30,638 nt of DNA, from assembly GCA_900554705.1 (NCBI GenBank), contig USIH01000009.1, positions 1 through 30,638 of the forward strand, read 5' to 3'. A program made the position numbers and the translations under genes. Below, piece after piece: positions 16,825 through 26,320 of this stretch; the first letter of the stretch is position 1; each line of letters opens with the position of its first letter. The stretch comes from an uncultured Eubacteriales bacterium (lineage in GTDB: Bacteria; Bacillota; Clostridia; Oscillospirales; Oscillospiraceae). Below the pieces are notes generated by a model that worked only from the letters and a program-made list of their open reading frames with translations, did not search any database and was not told the origin of the DNA.

Positions 16825-19800
16825 ATGCTTCATTTGTGGTTGGACGCGGACAGAAAACGCAATACAAGACGATTGCTCGACGAGCTATGTGCCCGCGCGG
16901 CGCAGGAGCGCAAGCAAATGATCCTGCTGGTGCCGGAGCAGTTTTCGCATATGGCGGAGCGGCAGCTCTGCCAGTGCGGCGGAGACCGGATCGGGCTGTA
17001 TGCGGAGGTCCTGAGCTTTTCGCGCCTTGCCAATCGGGTCTTTTCGCTCCACGGAGGTGCTGCACAGGCGTGGACGGATCCGGCAGGCAAGCTGCTGCTG
17101 ATGTCACTTGCGGTGGAACAGGTGCGCTCGCGCCTGAAGATCTATGCACTCGGGAGCACAAAACCGGAGTTTCTTCTGGAGATTCTCTCCGCGCTGGAGG
17201 AGCTGCGCAGTTTTTGTGTGACGCCTGCGCAGCTTCGCGATGCTTCACGCAGCTTAGAGGGCGTGCTGGGGCAGAAAATTGAAGAATTGTCCATTCTGAT
17301 GGAAAGCTACGACGCTGCCTGCTCCAACTGCGGGCAGTGTCCGGACAGCAGACTGACGCGTCTGCTCGATACGCTGCGCGACTGCGACTACGCCGACGAC
17401 AAGACGCTCTTTTTGGACGGCTTTACGGATCTGAACGGTATCGAGCGTGCGATTCTCTCCGTTTTCCTCGAACGCGGAGCGGAGGTTCATGTCAATTTAC
17501 AGTGCGACGCTCTGCAAGGCGGGATGCAGCCGTTTGCGGCGGCACGCGAGACGGCGCGGCAGCTACTGTCGCTGGCGCGGCAGTCCGGCACTCGAGCAGA
17601 GGCACACACCGCGCTGCATCCGGAAGAGACCACGGCACTTCCTTTTTTGCGCACGCATCTCTTTGCGGGCAGCCCGCAGCCCTTCGAGGAAAAGCAGGAA
17701 CAGGTCGTGCTGCTCAACGAGGAAAGTGAGACGCAGATGTGCCGCAGCGTGGCCGGTGAGATACTGCGTCTGATCGCGGGAGGCGCGCGCTGGCGCGACA
17801 TTTCCGTGGCCTGCACCGCGCCGGAACGATTGCTTCCGGCGCTTCAGCGCGTGTTTGACAAGGCGCAGATCCCGCTGTACATATCCGGCGATCAGGGCGT
17901 TCTGCGCCACGGCGCTGTGCGGATGCTCCTGTCTGCCTTGCAGGCAGCGAGCGAAGAGATGGAGCAGGAGAGTGTGCTTGCCTACCTGAAATCCGGTTTT
18001 CTCCCGCTCACGCGGGAAGCATGTGACCGGCTGGAAGACTACATTTTCCTTTGGAATATCGACGGTAATCTCTTCTCAAAGCAGTGGCAGATGCATCCGG
18101 ACGGGCTGGAGCATAGCACGGACGCCACGCAGCGTCTTGCGACGCTCAACGAAGATCGGCTCCGATCGATCGGCCCGCTTCTTCGCCTGCGTGCACAGCT
18201 GCGCAGCGCGGAGAACACGGGGCAGATGGTCACGGCGCTTTATGAGTTTACCGAACAGATCGGCTTAGAGCAGAAAATGAGCGCGCTCGCGCAGGCCTGC
18301 GCGCAGGACGGACGCCTGCAAGAGGCGCAGGAATATGTGCAGCTCTACGCGCTGGTCTGCGATTTGCTCGAGCAGATGTACGGCGTTCTTGGCACAACCG
18401 TGCGGACGCCGGAGGAGTTCTATCGTATTTTGAAAGCAGCGCTTTCTGTTTGCACGGTCGGAACGATACCGGCGCGGCTGGACTGCGTGACGGCAGGCGG
18501 ACTGATGGCGCAGCGGCGGAGCGATACGCCCTATGTTTTCCTTCTCGGCGCGCAGGAGGGATTATTCCCGTCAACAACAGCGGGAGCAGGGTTGCTTACC
18601 GACGCCGAACGAACCAGTTTAATGGCGATCGGGATCGGCGTAGCGCCAACGACAGAGGGACGGCTGGATCGGGAGCTTGCGGCGATCTACAGTGTGCTGA
18701 GTGCACCCGACGAGCGTCTGTATCTCTGCGCCGTGAACGGAACGGAGGCTTACCTTTATCACCGCGCTGCGATCCTTTTCCCCAATGCGCTGCGCACGGA
18801 AGGTGAGCGGGAACTGGTCTGCCGCTCCCGCGAGGCCTATGTCGCGTATCTGCTTGCGGGCGACCTTACACCGGCGGAACCCGAGCTTGCGGCGCAACTG
18901 CAAACACTCCGACAGGCGAAAGACTATCATCATATGGAAAATATCTCTGCGCAGAGCGTGACCGCGCTTTATGGGCAGACACTGCGCCTTTCGTCGTCAA
19001 AAATCGATCTGCTTGCCTCCTGCCGACTTGCCTACTTTTTGAACTACGGCTTGCGTGCCCGCGAGAGAAAACGCGCGCAGGTCGATCCCTCTGTATACGG
19101 AACCTTTGTCCACTCCGTTTTGGAACGGACGGCAAAGCGCGTGATGGCGGGCGGCGGTTTTCATGCCCTCTCCGTGCAGCAGACGCTTGCCATTGCGCAG
19201 GAGGAAATGGAGCGTTATTCGGAAAGTGAGCTTGCGGATCTGTGGACGTCGGAGCGCGCGCGCTATCTGTTTCAGCGCAGCTTCCATGAGGTGCGTATGG
19301 TGGTCGCCGAGCTGCACCGTGAGCTTTCCCACTCCGATTTTGTGCCGCAGTGGTTTGAACTGCGTTTTGCGGACGGCGGCGACGTTCCGGCGGTGCGGAT
19401 CGCCGGAGAGCGAATGACGGCGAAGCTGGAAGGTATGGTCGACCGTGCGGATGTCTGGCAGGACGGTGATCGCCTCTATGCGCGGGTCGTCGACTATAAA
19501 ACGGGAAAAAAGAGCTTTGATTATACTTCGATCTTCAACGGCTTGCAGCTTCAGATGCTCTTATATCTGTTCACACTGGAGCGCTGCGGCGGGAAGGAAC
19601 TGACACCGGCGGGTGTTCTGTATTTTCCGGCGCGGATCGAGCGCATATCGCTTGGCGAGCCGCCGGAAGAGGATACCGCGCATTCTGAACGCATGAAGGC
19701 GCAAAAGCGGAGCGGTCTGCTGCTTAAAAATGACAGCGTTCTTGAGGCGATGGAAACGCCGCCGCTGGTTATGCCGTACAAGGTCGGCAAGGACGGGGAG

Positions 19801-20061
19801 AAGACGGGTGATCTTGCCACAACGGAGGAGTTTGCGCTTCTCCGGCAGTACGTGTTTTCCGTTGTCGCGCAGTTGGGCGATCTGCTCTACAGTGGTGCGA
19901 TCCGTCCGGATCCTTACTATCTTGACGTTAACCACAATGCTTGCAGCTGGTGTCCCTATGGGGACATTTGCCGCAGCGAAAAGAAGGAACGGACGATCGA
20001 GAAGATCGGAAATCGAACGGCGTTCTGGGAAAAGATCAAGGAGGCGACAGGCAATGAGTGA
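16825..20061 (+). CDS. addB: ATP-dependent helicase/nuclease subunit B
   Basis: AddB partner of the AddAB complex, which resects double-strand breaks for RecA loading. The 1078 residues fit the family. The C-terminal nuclease has D890-Y891-K892 in VVDYKTGKKSFD. The four Fe-S ligands are present as Cys733 (LLASCRLAYF) and Cys1040, Cys1043, Cys1049 (NACSWCPYGDIC). LLVPEQFSHMAERQL near residue 35 and LLGAQEGLFPS near residue 572 are also typical. The N-terminus, usually a Walker A loop in AddB, reads WLDADRKRNTRRLL and has no GxxGxGKT, so ATP binding in this subunit looks lost. GGTGAGGGAGA precedes the ATG. The stop overlaps addA by 8 bp. Confidence 0.94.
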   Translation: MLHLWLDADRKRNTRRLLDELCARAAQERKQMILLVPEQFSHMAERQLCQCGGDRIGLYAEVLSFSRLANRVFSLHGGAAQAWTDPAGKLLLMSLAVEQVRSRLKIYALGSTKPEFLLEILSALEELRSFCVTPAQLRDASRSLEGVLGQKIEELSILMESYDAACSNCGQCPDSRLTRLLDTLRDCDYADDKTLFLDGFTDLNGIERAILSVFLERGAEVHVNLQCDALQGGMQPFAAARETARQLLSLARQSGTRAEAHTALHPEETTALPFLRTHLFAGSPQPFEEKQEQVVLLNEESETQMCRSVAGEILRLIAGGARWRDISVACTAPERLLPALQRVFDKAQIPLYISGDQGVLRHGAVRMLLSALQAASEEMEQESVLAYLKSGFLPLTREACDRLEDYIFLWNIDGNLFSKQWQMHPDGLEHSTDATQRLATLNEDRLRSIGPLLRLRAQLRSAENTGQMVTALYEFTEQIGLEQKMSALAQACAQDGRLQEAQEYVQLYALVCDLLEQMYGVLGTTVRTPEEFYRILKAALSVCTVGTIPARLDCVTAGGLMAQRRSDTPYVFLLGAQEGLFPSTTAGAGLLTDAERTSLMAIGIGVAPTTEGRLDRELAAIYSVLSAPDERLYLCAVNGTEAYLYHRAAILFPNALRTEGERELVCRSREAYVAYLLAGDLTPAEPELAAQLQTLRQAKDYHHMENISAQSVTALYGQTLRLSSSKIDLLASCRLAYFLNYGLRARERKRAQVDPSVYGTFVHSVLERTAKRVMAGGGFHALSVQQTLAIAQEEMERYSESELADLWTSERARYLFQRSFHEVRMVVAELHRELSHSDFVPQWFELRFADGGDVPAVRIAGERMTAKLEGMVDRADVWQDGDRLYARVVDYKTGKKSFDYTSIFNGLQLQMLLYLFTLERCGGKELTPAGVLYFPARIERISLGEPPEEDTAHSERMKAQKRSGLLLKNDSVLEAMETPPLVMPYKVGKDGEKTGDLATTEEFALLRQYVFSVVAQLGDLLYSGAIRPDPYYLDVNHNACSWCPYGDICRSEKKERTIEKIGNRTAFWEKIKEATGNE

Positions 20062-23000
20062 GATCATACTGACCAAGGAGCAGCAGGCGGTCGTGGAGGA
20101 TCGTGGTGGCGCGCTTCTGGTTTCTGCCGCCGCCGGCTCGGGAAAGACCCGCGTTTTGATCGACCGTGTTTTAGCGCGCGTGGAGCAGGAGCACTGCGAT
20201 CTCAACGATTTTTTGCTCATCACGTTTACGCAGCCCGCCGCGTCGGAGCTTCGGGGTAAGCTGATCGCGCGGCTGAGCGAGGCGCTCGCGGAGCGGCCGG
20301 ACGACCGCCACTTGCAGCGCCAGATGCATCGGGTATACCTTGCACAGATCTCGACGGTTCACGCGTTCTGCGCGTCCCTGCTGCGCGATTATGCTTATGA
20401 GCTTGGCCTTCCGGCTGATTTCCGAATTTGCGATGATCAGGAGGCGCTTACCTTAAAGGAGCGCGCTTTGACGCAAACGCTTGAGGAGGCATATCAGAGC
20501 GACAATCCGCAGATCGCGGAAGCACTGAATTTGCTCGGTGCCGGAAGAGACGACAAGAGAATTGAAAGCCTGATCCTCCAGATCTATGAGAATCTGCAAT
20601 GCAGCCGCGATCCGAAAAAGCGCCTTTGCGAGCTGCGCGAGAGCACGTGTATCGACGCGCTGACCGATGCGGGAGAAACGATCTGGGGCAAGTATCTCTT
20701 GGAGGAGTTTCGCGCGTTTTCCGCCGCGTGTCTCGGCGCGATGCAGCGGGCACTGGAGGAGCTGCGCCTGTCGCAAACACTGCAAAAGACGGAGGCGGTT
20801 TTTGAGAAGAATTGTGCGCTTTTGCAGCGCTATGCGACGGTGGAGACGTGGCAGCAGCTGCGGGAGATCCCCTGCGCCTTTGGCACGCTGACGGCGGTGA
20901 AGGATACGCCGGAGGCCGAACTTCAGGAGCGCTGCACGGCGCTGCGTGACCGCATTCGAACCCGTATGAAGAAAAAAACGGCGGAGTTCTCCGCCACGTC
21001 GGAAGAAGCACTGCGCGGCATAGGCCTGACGGCCGATGCACTAAACGGACTGCTAAGCCTGACGGAGCGCTTTTCCGAGGTGTTTTACAGAGCAAAACGG
21101 CAGCGACACGCCTTGGACTATAATGATTTGGAGCACGAGACGCTGCACCTCCTGCTGCAAAGCAATGGGATGCCGACCCGCTATGCCGCACAGATCTCCG
21201 GACGCTTCCGCGAGATCATGGTAGACGAGTATCAGGACACGAACGAGGCACAGGACGCGATCTTTCATGCCATCTCTGACGACGGGACGAACCTGTTCTT
21301 TGTCGGTGACGTGAAGCAGTCGATCTATCGTTTCCGGCAGGCAGACCCGACGATTTTTCTGGAAAAATACAAGACGTTTTGCGATTATGACAAGGCGGAG
21401 CAGGGGCAGCCGCGCCGCATCCTGCTCTCCGATAATTTCCGTTCCCATCGAGAGGTGCTTGCGGCCGCAAACGACGTGTTTTCCATGACGATGAGCGAGC
21501 GGGTCGGCGGCTTACACTACGGTGCAAAGGAGGCGCTGCGCGCCAAGCGGGAGATGCCGGAGATGCCACAGCCTGCCGTGGAGCTGCACTGCCTTTCGAT
21601 GGACGGCTTCCAGCCGGAGGGAAATATCAAGCGCGCGGAGATCGAGGCGGAATACGTGGCGCGCAGGATCGCAAAAATGCTGCGCGACGGGGAGCTGATC
21701 CCGGATGGCTCGCAGCTGCGTCCCGTCCGTCCGGAGGATATTGTGATCCTCCTGCGTGCGCTTTCCGGAAAGGCTGAGTGCTATATTCAGGCGCTGCGGC
21801 GGCACGGGATCGCCTGCGAGTGCGGGAGCGAGAACATCTTCCGCACGGACGAGATCATCGCGCTGACCGCGCTGCTGCGCGTTGTGGATAATCCGCATCA
21901 GGATATTCCGCTGCTGACGGTCTTGTTTTCGCCGCTCTTTTGCTTTTCGGCAGACGAGCTTGCGCTCGCACGCGGTGCGAAAAGAGACGGGAACCTCTAT
22001 GAGGCGTTGCCAAAAACACGCCATGGACAGGATTTCCTCTCCGTGCTTGGTCAGCTTCGGGACTGCGCAAACGATCTGTGCGCGCTGCTTGCCGCGGCGG
22101 AGCGGCTGCTGCATCTGCGCGCGGTCTACGGCGCGATGTCGGACGGCGCGCGCAGAGTCCGCAATCTTGATCGCTTTTTTGCCCTTGCCGACAGCTTTGA
22201 AAACGGCGAACGCTATGGACTTGCGGCCTTCCTGCGCTATCTTGACCTGCTTTCCGCAAAGGGGATCTCTACCGATCTTGGAAAGAGTGCCGGAGCGGTA
22301 CGCCTGACGACGATACATAAATCAAAGGGCTTGGAGTTTCCGGTCGTGATCCTCGCCGACCTGATGAAGCCCTTTAACACGACGGATGCAAACGAGCAGG
22401 TGCTCTGTGACCCTGTGCTCGGCATTGGCTGCAACGTGTACGATCCGGAGCGATGCATCGCTTATCCGACGATCGCGCGCAGAGCGATCTCAAAGGCGAT
22501 CCGCGCGTCGGGAAGATCGGAGGAGATGCGTGTGCTCTATGTCGCCATGACGCGCGCACAGTACCGTTTGGTGATGGTCTGCTGCGACAAGCTGGAAAAA
22601 CGGCTGACGGAATTTGCGCGCGAGCTGACCGTGCCGGCGGAGCCGTACCTAACGGAGGGCGTTTCCTGTGCTGGTGACTGGATCCTTATGACGGCGCTGG
22701 CGCGCAGCGAGGCGGGGGAATTGTTTGCCGTGTGTGGGTATCCGGAGGCAAGAAGCGTCCGCGACCTACCGTGGCGGATCACTTACCGCTCGGCGCAGGA
22801 TGTCCTGCCGTTGCAGCAGGAGACCGAAAAGGAAACGGAAGCACCTCGTTCACTTCCGTTCCTGCCCTATGACTACCCGCATACGGAGGCGACATATGCA
22901 CCCGCGAAGCTCACCGCAACGCAGCTGAAGGGGCGAATGCTCGACGAGGAAGTCTCGGCGCAGACGGTGGCGGAATTTCGCTTCCAAGCGAAGAAACCGC

Positions 23001-23533
23001 AATTTTTCAGGGGAAAGAAAACCCTGAACGCGGCGCAGCGAGGTACGGCGATCCATCTTGCCATGCAGTATCTGCGTTATGAGAATTGTACCACACTGCA
23101 AGAGATCACGCACGAACTGGAGCGTTTGCGCAGCGAGGCGTACCTGACAGCCGAGCAGGTCGAGGCGGTCGCACCGGATAAGCTGCTTCGCTTCTTTACC
23201 TCTGCGCTCGGCAAGAGAGTCCTCTCCGCGCCGCAATGCGTCCGTGAGTTTAAGTTCTCTGTCTTAGAGGATGGGTCGACCTACGCAAGTGCGCTGCAAG
23301 GCGAAAAAATCCTCCTGCAGGGCGTGACCGACTGCTGCCTGATCGAACCGGACGGCTTGGTGATCCTTGATTTTAAGACCGATCGGGTGCAGGCGGGAGA
23401 AGAGGCGCAGCGCGGAGCCTACTACCGTGGACAATTAGATGCCTACAGCCGCGCGCTGTCGCGTGTTTTTGCACAGCCGGTGAAGGAGCGTATCCTCTAT
23501 TTCTTTTCTACGGACACGGCAGTCGTGCTTTAA
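20054..23533 (+). CDS. addA: ATP-dependent helicase/nuclease subunit A
   Basis: The helicase-nuclease motor of AddAB. UvrD-type superfamily 1 motifs appear in order: Walker A AAAGSGKT (residues 25-32), motif Ia ITFTQPAASELR, Walker B VDEYQDTNEAQ (about 390), GDVKQSIYRFRQADP, LSDNFRS, TTIHKSKGLEFPVVIL and MRVLYVAMTRAQYRL. The C-terminal RecB-type nuclease has GTAIHLAMQYL and DFKTDRV (about residue 1106). Length is 1159 residues from this ATG, normal. The open frame extends upstream to 19730, but the MSEIILTKEQQ start with 8 bp overlap on addB is the family N-terminus. Co-expressed with addB. Confidence 0.96.
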   Translation: MSEIILTKEQQAVVEDRGGALLVSAAAGSGKTRVLIDRVLARVEQEHCDLNDFLLITFTQPAASELRGKLIARLSEALAERPDDRHLQRQMHRVYLAQISTVHAFCASLLRDYAYELGLPADFRICDDQEALTLKERALTQTLEEAYQSDNPQIAEALNLLGAGRDDKRIESLILQIYENLQCSRDPKKRLCELRESTCIDALTDAGETIWGKYLLEEFRAFSAACLGAMQRALEELRLSQTLQKTEAVFEKNCALLQRYATVETWQQLREIPCAFGTLTAVKDTPEAELQERCTALRDRIRTRMKKKTAEFSATSEEALRGIGLTADALNGLLSLTERFSEVFYRAKRQRHALDYNDLEHETLHLLLQSNGMPTRYAAQISGRFREIMVDEYQDTNEAQDAIFHAISDDGTNLFFVGDVKQSIYRFRQADPTIFLEKYKTFCDYDKAEQGQPRRILLSDNFRSHREVLAAANDVFSMTMSERVGGLHYGAKEALRAKREMPEMPQPAVELHCLSMDGFQPEGNIKRAEIEAEYVARRIAKMLRDGELIPDGSQLRPVRPEDIVILLRALSGKAECYIQALRRHGIACECGSENIFRTDEIIALTALLRVVDNPHQDIPLLTVLFSPLFCFSADELALARGAKRDGNLYEALPKTRHGQDFLSVLGQLRDCANDLCALLAAAERLLHLRAVYGAMSDGARRVRNLDRFFALADSFENGERYGLAAFLRYLDLLSAKGISTDLGKSAGAVRLTTIHKSKGLEFPVVILADLMKPFNTTDANEQVLCDPVLGIGCNVYDPERCIAYPTIARRAISKAIRASGRSEEMRVLYVAMTRAQYRLVMVCCDKLEKRLTEFARELTVPAEPYLTEGVSCAGDWILMTALARSEAGELFAVCGYPEARSVRDLPWRITYRSAQDVLPLQQETEKETEAPRSLPFLPYDYPHTEATYAPAKLTATQLKGRMLDEEVSAQTVAEFRFQAKKPQFFRGKKTLNAAQRGTAIHLAMQYLRYENCTTLQEITHELERLRSEAYLTAEQVEAVAPDKLLRFFTSALGKRVLSAPQCVREFKFSVLEDGSTYASALQGEKILLQGVTDCCLIEPDGLVILDFKTDRVQAGEEAQRGAYYRGQLDAYSRALSRVFAQPVKERILYFFSTDTAVVL

Positions 23534-23594
23534 TGCTGATTTAAGGCGGACGGGTTAGAATAAGCCCATCCAAACAAGAAAAGAGGTTTTTGCT

Positions 23595-25226
23595 ATGAAA
23601 AAGATGATTTCTTTTCTGTGCGTGGCCGCAATGCTGTTGAGCCTTTCTGCTTGCAAGAAAACCGGCGGAAAGCCGGCTGCCACGACAGGTGGCGCTACAG
23701 AGAGCGTGACAACGACGGGCGGTCAATCGCAGGAGTCGGTCAGTCTTGTTTTCTCCGATGACGGAATTGAAGCCTCCGGTGCGGCAGGCTGCGAGATCGA
23801 CGGCACGAAGCTGACGATCGAGCGCGCCGGTGTTTATACCCTTTCCGGCGACTGTGCGGACGGCTCTGTCAAGGTCAAGAAGGGAACAAGCGATGTTACC
23901 CTGATCCTGAACGGTCTGACGCTGAGCAGCGTGGATACCGCGCCGATCACCTGCGGAAAATCCTCCGAGGTGACGATCAAGGTCGCAGCGGATACCGTGA
24001 ACACGCTTTCCGATGCCGCACAGAACAATGACGACAAGTATCCGGAAAACGAGAACGCGGAAAACGCCGTCATCAAGTGTAAAGACGGCTCGAATGTGAC
24101 GCTCTGCGGCGAAGGAACGCTGAACCTGATCGCAAACGGAAAAAACGGTATAAAATCCGGTGCTGCGACGCAGGAGGAAGGCGATGCGAGCCTGACCATC
24201 CGTGATCTGACCCTTGACATTACGGCGGAGGTCAACGACGCGATCAACGCGGAAAACGCGCTGACCATTGAAAGCGGTACGCTGACGATCCTTGCGGCGG
24301 ACGACGCCATCCACAGCGACCTTACGCTCACGGTCGGCGCGGACGGGACGCAGGGGCCGACGATCACCGTTACGGACTGCTATGAGGGCCTTGAGGCGGC
24401 AAACCTGAAGGTCGCATCCGGCGACATTACCATCCATGCACAGGACGATTGCCTCAATGCCGCAAATTCCGACCTTTCCGGCTATGCCTTCACGCTTGAC
24501 ATCTCCGGCGGAACGCTCACGATGGATACGACCGACGGCGATGGGATCGACTCGAACGGGACGCTTACCATTTCCGGCGGAACGGTCGTTGTCTGGTCGG
24601 CAAATCGTGCGGACAACCAGCCGCTGGATGCCGACGGAGAGATCACAATCACGGGCGGCCTTGTTTTCGCCGCCGGTGGAAATGCGGGAATGGGTATTCG
24701 TTGCAGCGCAACGCAGCCGTACTTGATCTTCGGCGGCAATGGCGGGATGATGGGGCAGACGCCTCCCGATTTTCAGAACGGCTCAGGAGAGCCTTCTGAC
24801 TTCCAAAATGGGAATGGGACGCCTCCTGATTTCCAGAACGGAACCGGCACGCCTCCGGAAAGGCCGGACGGCCAGCAGGGCGGCGCGATGACCCCGCCAG
24901 AAAAACCGGACGGGAGCGAGGCAATGACACCTCCGGAGAAGACCGACCGCCCGAGCGACGGGCAGGATCGCCCGACGCCCCCCGATGGCCAGAATTTCGG
25001 CGGGAATGACCCCAAGATGCAGGGAAACGGGCTTACGAAGGGAACGGCTTTCGCGGTGCTCGATGCTTCCGGCAATGTGGTCTACAGCGGGACGGCGCTT
25101 TGTGACGCGGCCTATTTCGTCTTCTCGTCTCCTGATCTGGTCGCGGACGGAACCTACACCCTGCAAAGCGGTGAGCAAACCGTCGCCACGGCCACCGCGC
25201 AGCTTTCCACTGCTGCAACTCGATAA
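23595..25226 (+). CDS. Cthe_2159-family carbohydrate-binding lipoprotein with Pro-rich repeat tail
   Basis: A 543-residue surface lipoprotein. The signal peptide ends in the lipobox LSAC with Cys20. Residues about 50-385 form a right-handed beta-helix-type domain of the Cthe_2159 family (ADDAIHSDLTLTV, AQDDCLNAANSDLS, DTTDGDGIDSNGTLTISGG), which in Clostridium thermocellum binds polygalacturonate. Residues about 387-475 are low-complexity: three PPDFQNG-like repeats, two TPPEKPDG-like repeats and PTPPDGQNFGG, then a small C-terminal beta domain. AAAGAGG precedes the ATG. A short imperfect hairpin at 23548-23571 separates it from addA, but lacks a T-run. The ligand is a guess from the family. 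Confidence 0.87.
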   Translation: MKKMISFLCVAAMLLSLSACKKTGGKPAATTGGATESVTTTGGQSQESVSLVFSDDGIEASGAAGCEIDGTKLTIERAGVYTLSGDCADGSVKVKKGTSDVTLILNGLTLSSVDTAPITCGKSSEVTIKVAADTVNTLSDAAQNNDDKYPENENAENAVIKCKDGSNVTLCGEGTLNLIANGKNGIKSGAATQEEGDASLTIRDLTLDITAEVNDAINAENALTIESGTLTILAADDAIHSDLTLTVGADGTQGPTITVTDCYEGLEAANLKVASGDITIHAQDDCLNAANSDLSGYAFTLDISGGTLTMDTTDGDGIDSNGTLTISGGTVVVWSANRADNQPLDADGEITITGGLVFAAGGNAGMGIRCSATQPYLIFGGNGGMMGQTPPDFQNGSGEPSDFQNGNGTPPDFQNGTGTPPERPDGQQGGAMTPPEKPDGSEAMTPPEKTDRPSDGQDRPTPPDGQNFGGNDPKMQGNGLTKGTAFAVLDASGNVVYSGTALCDAAYFVFSSPDLVADGTYTLQSGEQTVATATAQLSTAATR

Positions 25227-25230
25227 AAAC

Positions 25231-25261
25231 CGCGCCGCCCGTTGCACTGACGGGCGGCGCG
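25231..25261. terminator. Bidirectional terminator between the lipoprotein gene and rpe
   Basis: A perfect 12-bp GC-rich stem (CGCGCCGCCCGT / ACGGGCGGCGCG) with a 7-base loop lies 4 bases after the lipoprotein stop and just past the stop of rpe. On the minus strand it is followed by GGTTTTTATC, a good U-tract; on the plus strand by ATACGTTTATTC. Confidence 0.88.
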
Positions 25262-25267
25262 ATACGT

Positions 25268-25918
25268 TTATTCTTTTACGGAACGTACAAAACCTGCCGG
25301 ATCGGCGGCCTTAAAATATGCGCTTCCGGCGACTAATACATTTGCGCCGTTTTCACGGCAGATCCGCGCGGTCGTCTCGTTGACGCCGCCGTCCACCTCC
25401 AGCTCACAGTCCGGCTTCTGCTCGTCGATATAAGAGCGGATCGTGCGCAGCTTCGGCATCATATCCTGCATAAAGGCCTGCCCGCCAAAGCCCGGCTCGA
25501 CCGTCATGACCAAAATCAGATCGCAATAGGGAAGGAAGGGGAGAACCGCCTCTGCCGGTGTTTTCGGCTTGACGCACAGCGCCGGATGCACGCCGTTTTC
25601 GCGGATGCGCTTGAGTGCGGTCAGTGTGTTCTCTGACGTGTCTGCCTCTACATGGATGGTGAGAATATCACTGCCTGCTTTGCAAAAATCGTCAACATAG
25701 CGCAGCGGACGGTCTATCATCAGGTGCACATCCAGCGGAAGCTCCGTAACGCGGCGGATCGCGGCGACGACCGGAATGCCGATCGTAATATTCGGAACAA
25801 AAATGCCGTCCATGACATCCACATGCACATAGTCCGCACCGGCAGAGGAAAGCGCGCGAATATCGCGCTCCAAGTTTACAAAATCTGCGGAGAGAATAGA
25901 GGGAGAGACCTTTATCAT
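25268..25918 (-). CDS. rpe: Ribulose-phosphate 3-epimerase
   Basis: Cytoplasmic TIM-barrel epimerase of the pentose phosphate pathway (ribulose-5-phosphate to xylulose-5-phosphate). Signatures: N-terminal VSPSILSADF, the metal/catalytic HVDVMDGIFVPN segment, DVHLMI, HVEA, the VMTVEPGFGGQAFM motif and ELEVDGGVN with its second catalytic Asp. The 216-residue length is normal. I chose the ATG giving MIKVSPSILSADF because GGAGG sits 8 bases before it; the frame continues six residues upstream without a matching site. It stands alone between a consensus promoter and a shared terminator. Confidence 0.95.
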   Translation of the reverse strand: MIKVSPSILSADFVNLERDIRALSSAGADYVHVDVMDGIFVPNITIGIPVVAAIRRVTELPLDVHLMIDRPLRYVDDFCKAGSDILTIHVEADTSENTLTALKRIRENGVHPALCVKPKTPAEAVLPFLPYCDLILVMTVEPGFGGQAFMQDMMPKLRTIRSYIDEQKPDCELEVDGGVNETTARICRENGANVLVAGSAYFKAADPAGFVRSVKE

Positions 25919-25948
25919 TGAAAACCTCCAACGCATAGTATAGGATAT

Positions 25949-25969
25949 GCCACGAAACGGTGCCGTGGC
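25949..25969 (-). other. Hairpin in the rpe 5' leader
   Basis: GCCACG and CGTGGC form a 6-bp inverted repeat with a 9-base loop in the roughly 80-base leader between the rpe promoter and its ATG. It may stabilise or regulate the transcript; no known riboswitch pattern is seen. Confidence 0.35.
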
Positions 25970-26007
25970 TGCGACAGCGCGGAACTCCGTCCACGCAAGG
26001 CATCTTT

Positions 26008-26036
26008 ATTATAGGCATTTTTTGCAGCATTGTCAA
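26008..26036 (-). promoter_or_regulatory. Consensus sigma-A promoter of rpe
   Basis: Reading the minus strand: TTGACA, exactly 17 bases, TATAAT. Both hexamers are perfect. The start of transcription would be near 26001, giving a leader of about 80 bases. Confidence 0.85.
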
Positions 26037-26108
26037 ATCTTTCCATGGATTGCATCCCGTTTTCGGCACAAAATAGAGCCGAGATCGAAAGGGAAGGAGG
26101 ACACGAAA

Positions 26109-26279
26109 ATGAGCTGCAATTGTGATGCAAACCGTTCCATTAGATGCATGGTCACGCAGTGCAAAAACCACAACGGTCAGGAGGACTATTGCTCCCTGAA
26201 CCAGATTCAGGTCGGCACGCACGAGTCCAACCCGTCCGTGAAGCTTTGCACCGACTGTATGTCTTTTGTCGCACGCTAA
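26109..26279 (+). CDS. DUF1540 small Cys-rich protein
   Basis: A 56-residue protein with seven cysteines (C3, C5, C13, C18, C28, C47, C50) and one His after the second cluster. The arrangement, IRCMVTQCKNH, then DYC, QIQVGTH and LCTDCMSF, matches DUF1540, a family common in Clostridia whose members probably bind a metal or Fe-S cluster; function is unknown. AAGGAGG stands 8 bases before the ATG, which decides this start over longer upstream frames. It is read toward the YihY gene and ends at a shared terminator. Confidence 0.9.
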   Translation: MSCNCDANRSIRCMVTQCKNHNGQEDYCSLNQIQVGTHESNPSVKLCTDCMSFVAR

Positions 26280-26283
26280 AGAA

Positions 26284-26320
26284 AAAAGCCTCGCACAGAT
26301 ACGTCTGCGCGGGGCCTTTT
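26284..26320. terminator. Terminator between DUF1540 and YihY genes
   Basis: A stem of about 12 bp with one mismatch (GCCTCGCACAGA / TCTGCGCGGGGC) is preceded by six A residues and followed by TTTT, so it can act on both converging transcripts. Confidence 0.8.

Noticed and set aside
19730..20053. Upstream extension of the addA frame inside addB
   Set aside because: AddA homologues begin at the MSEIILTKEQQ-type N-terminus; the extension is Arg-rich out-of-frame addB sequence.
24750..25020. Short direct DNA repeats that could suggest a CRISPR or satellite array
   Set aside because: They are in frame, degenerate and encode the Pro/Asp/Gly tail of the lipoprotein; no equal spacers are present.
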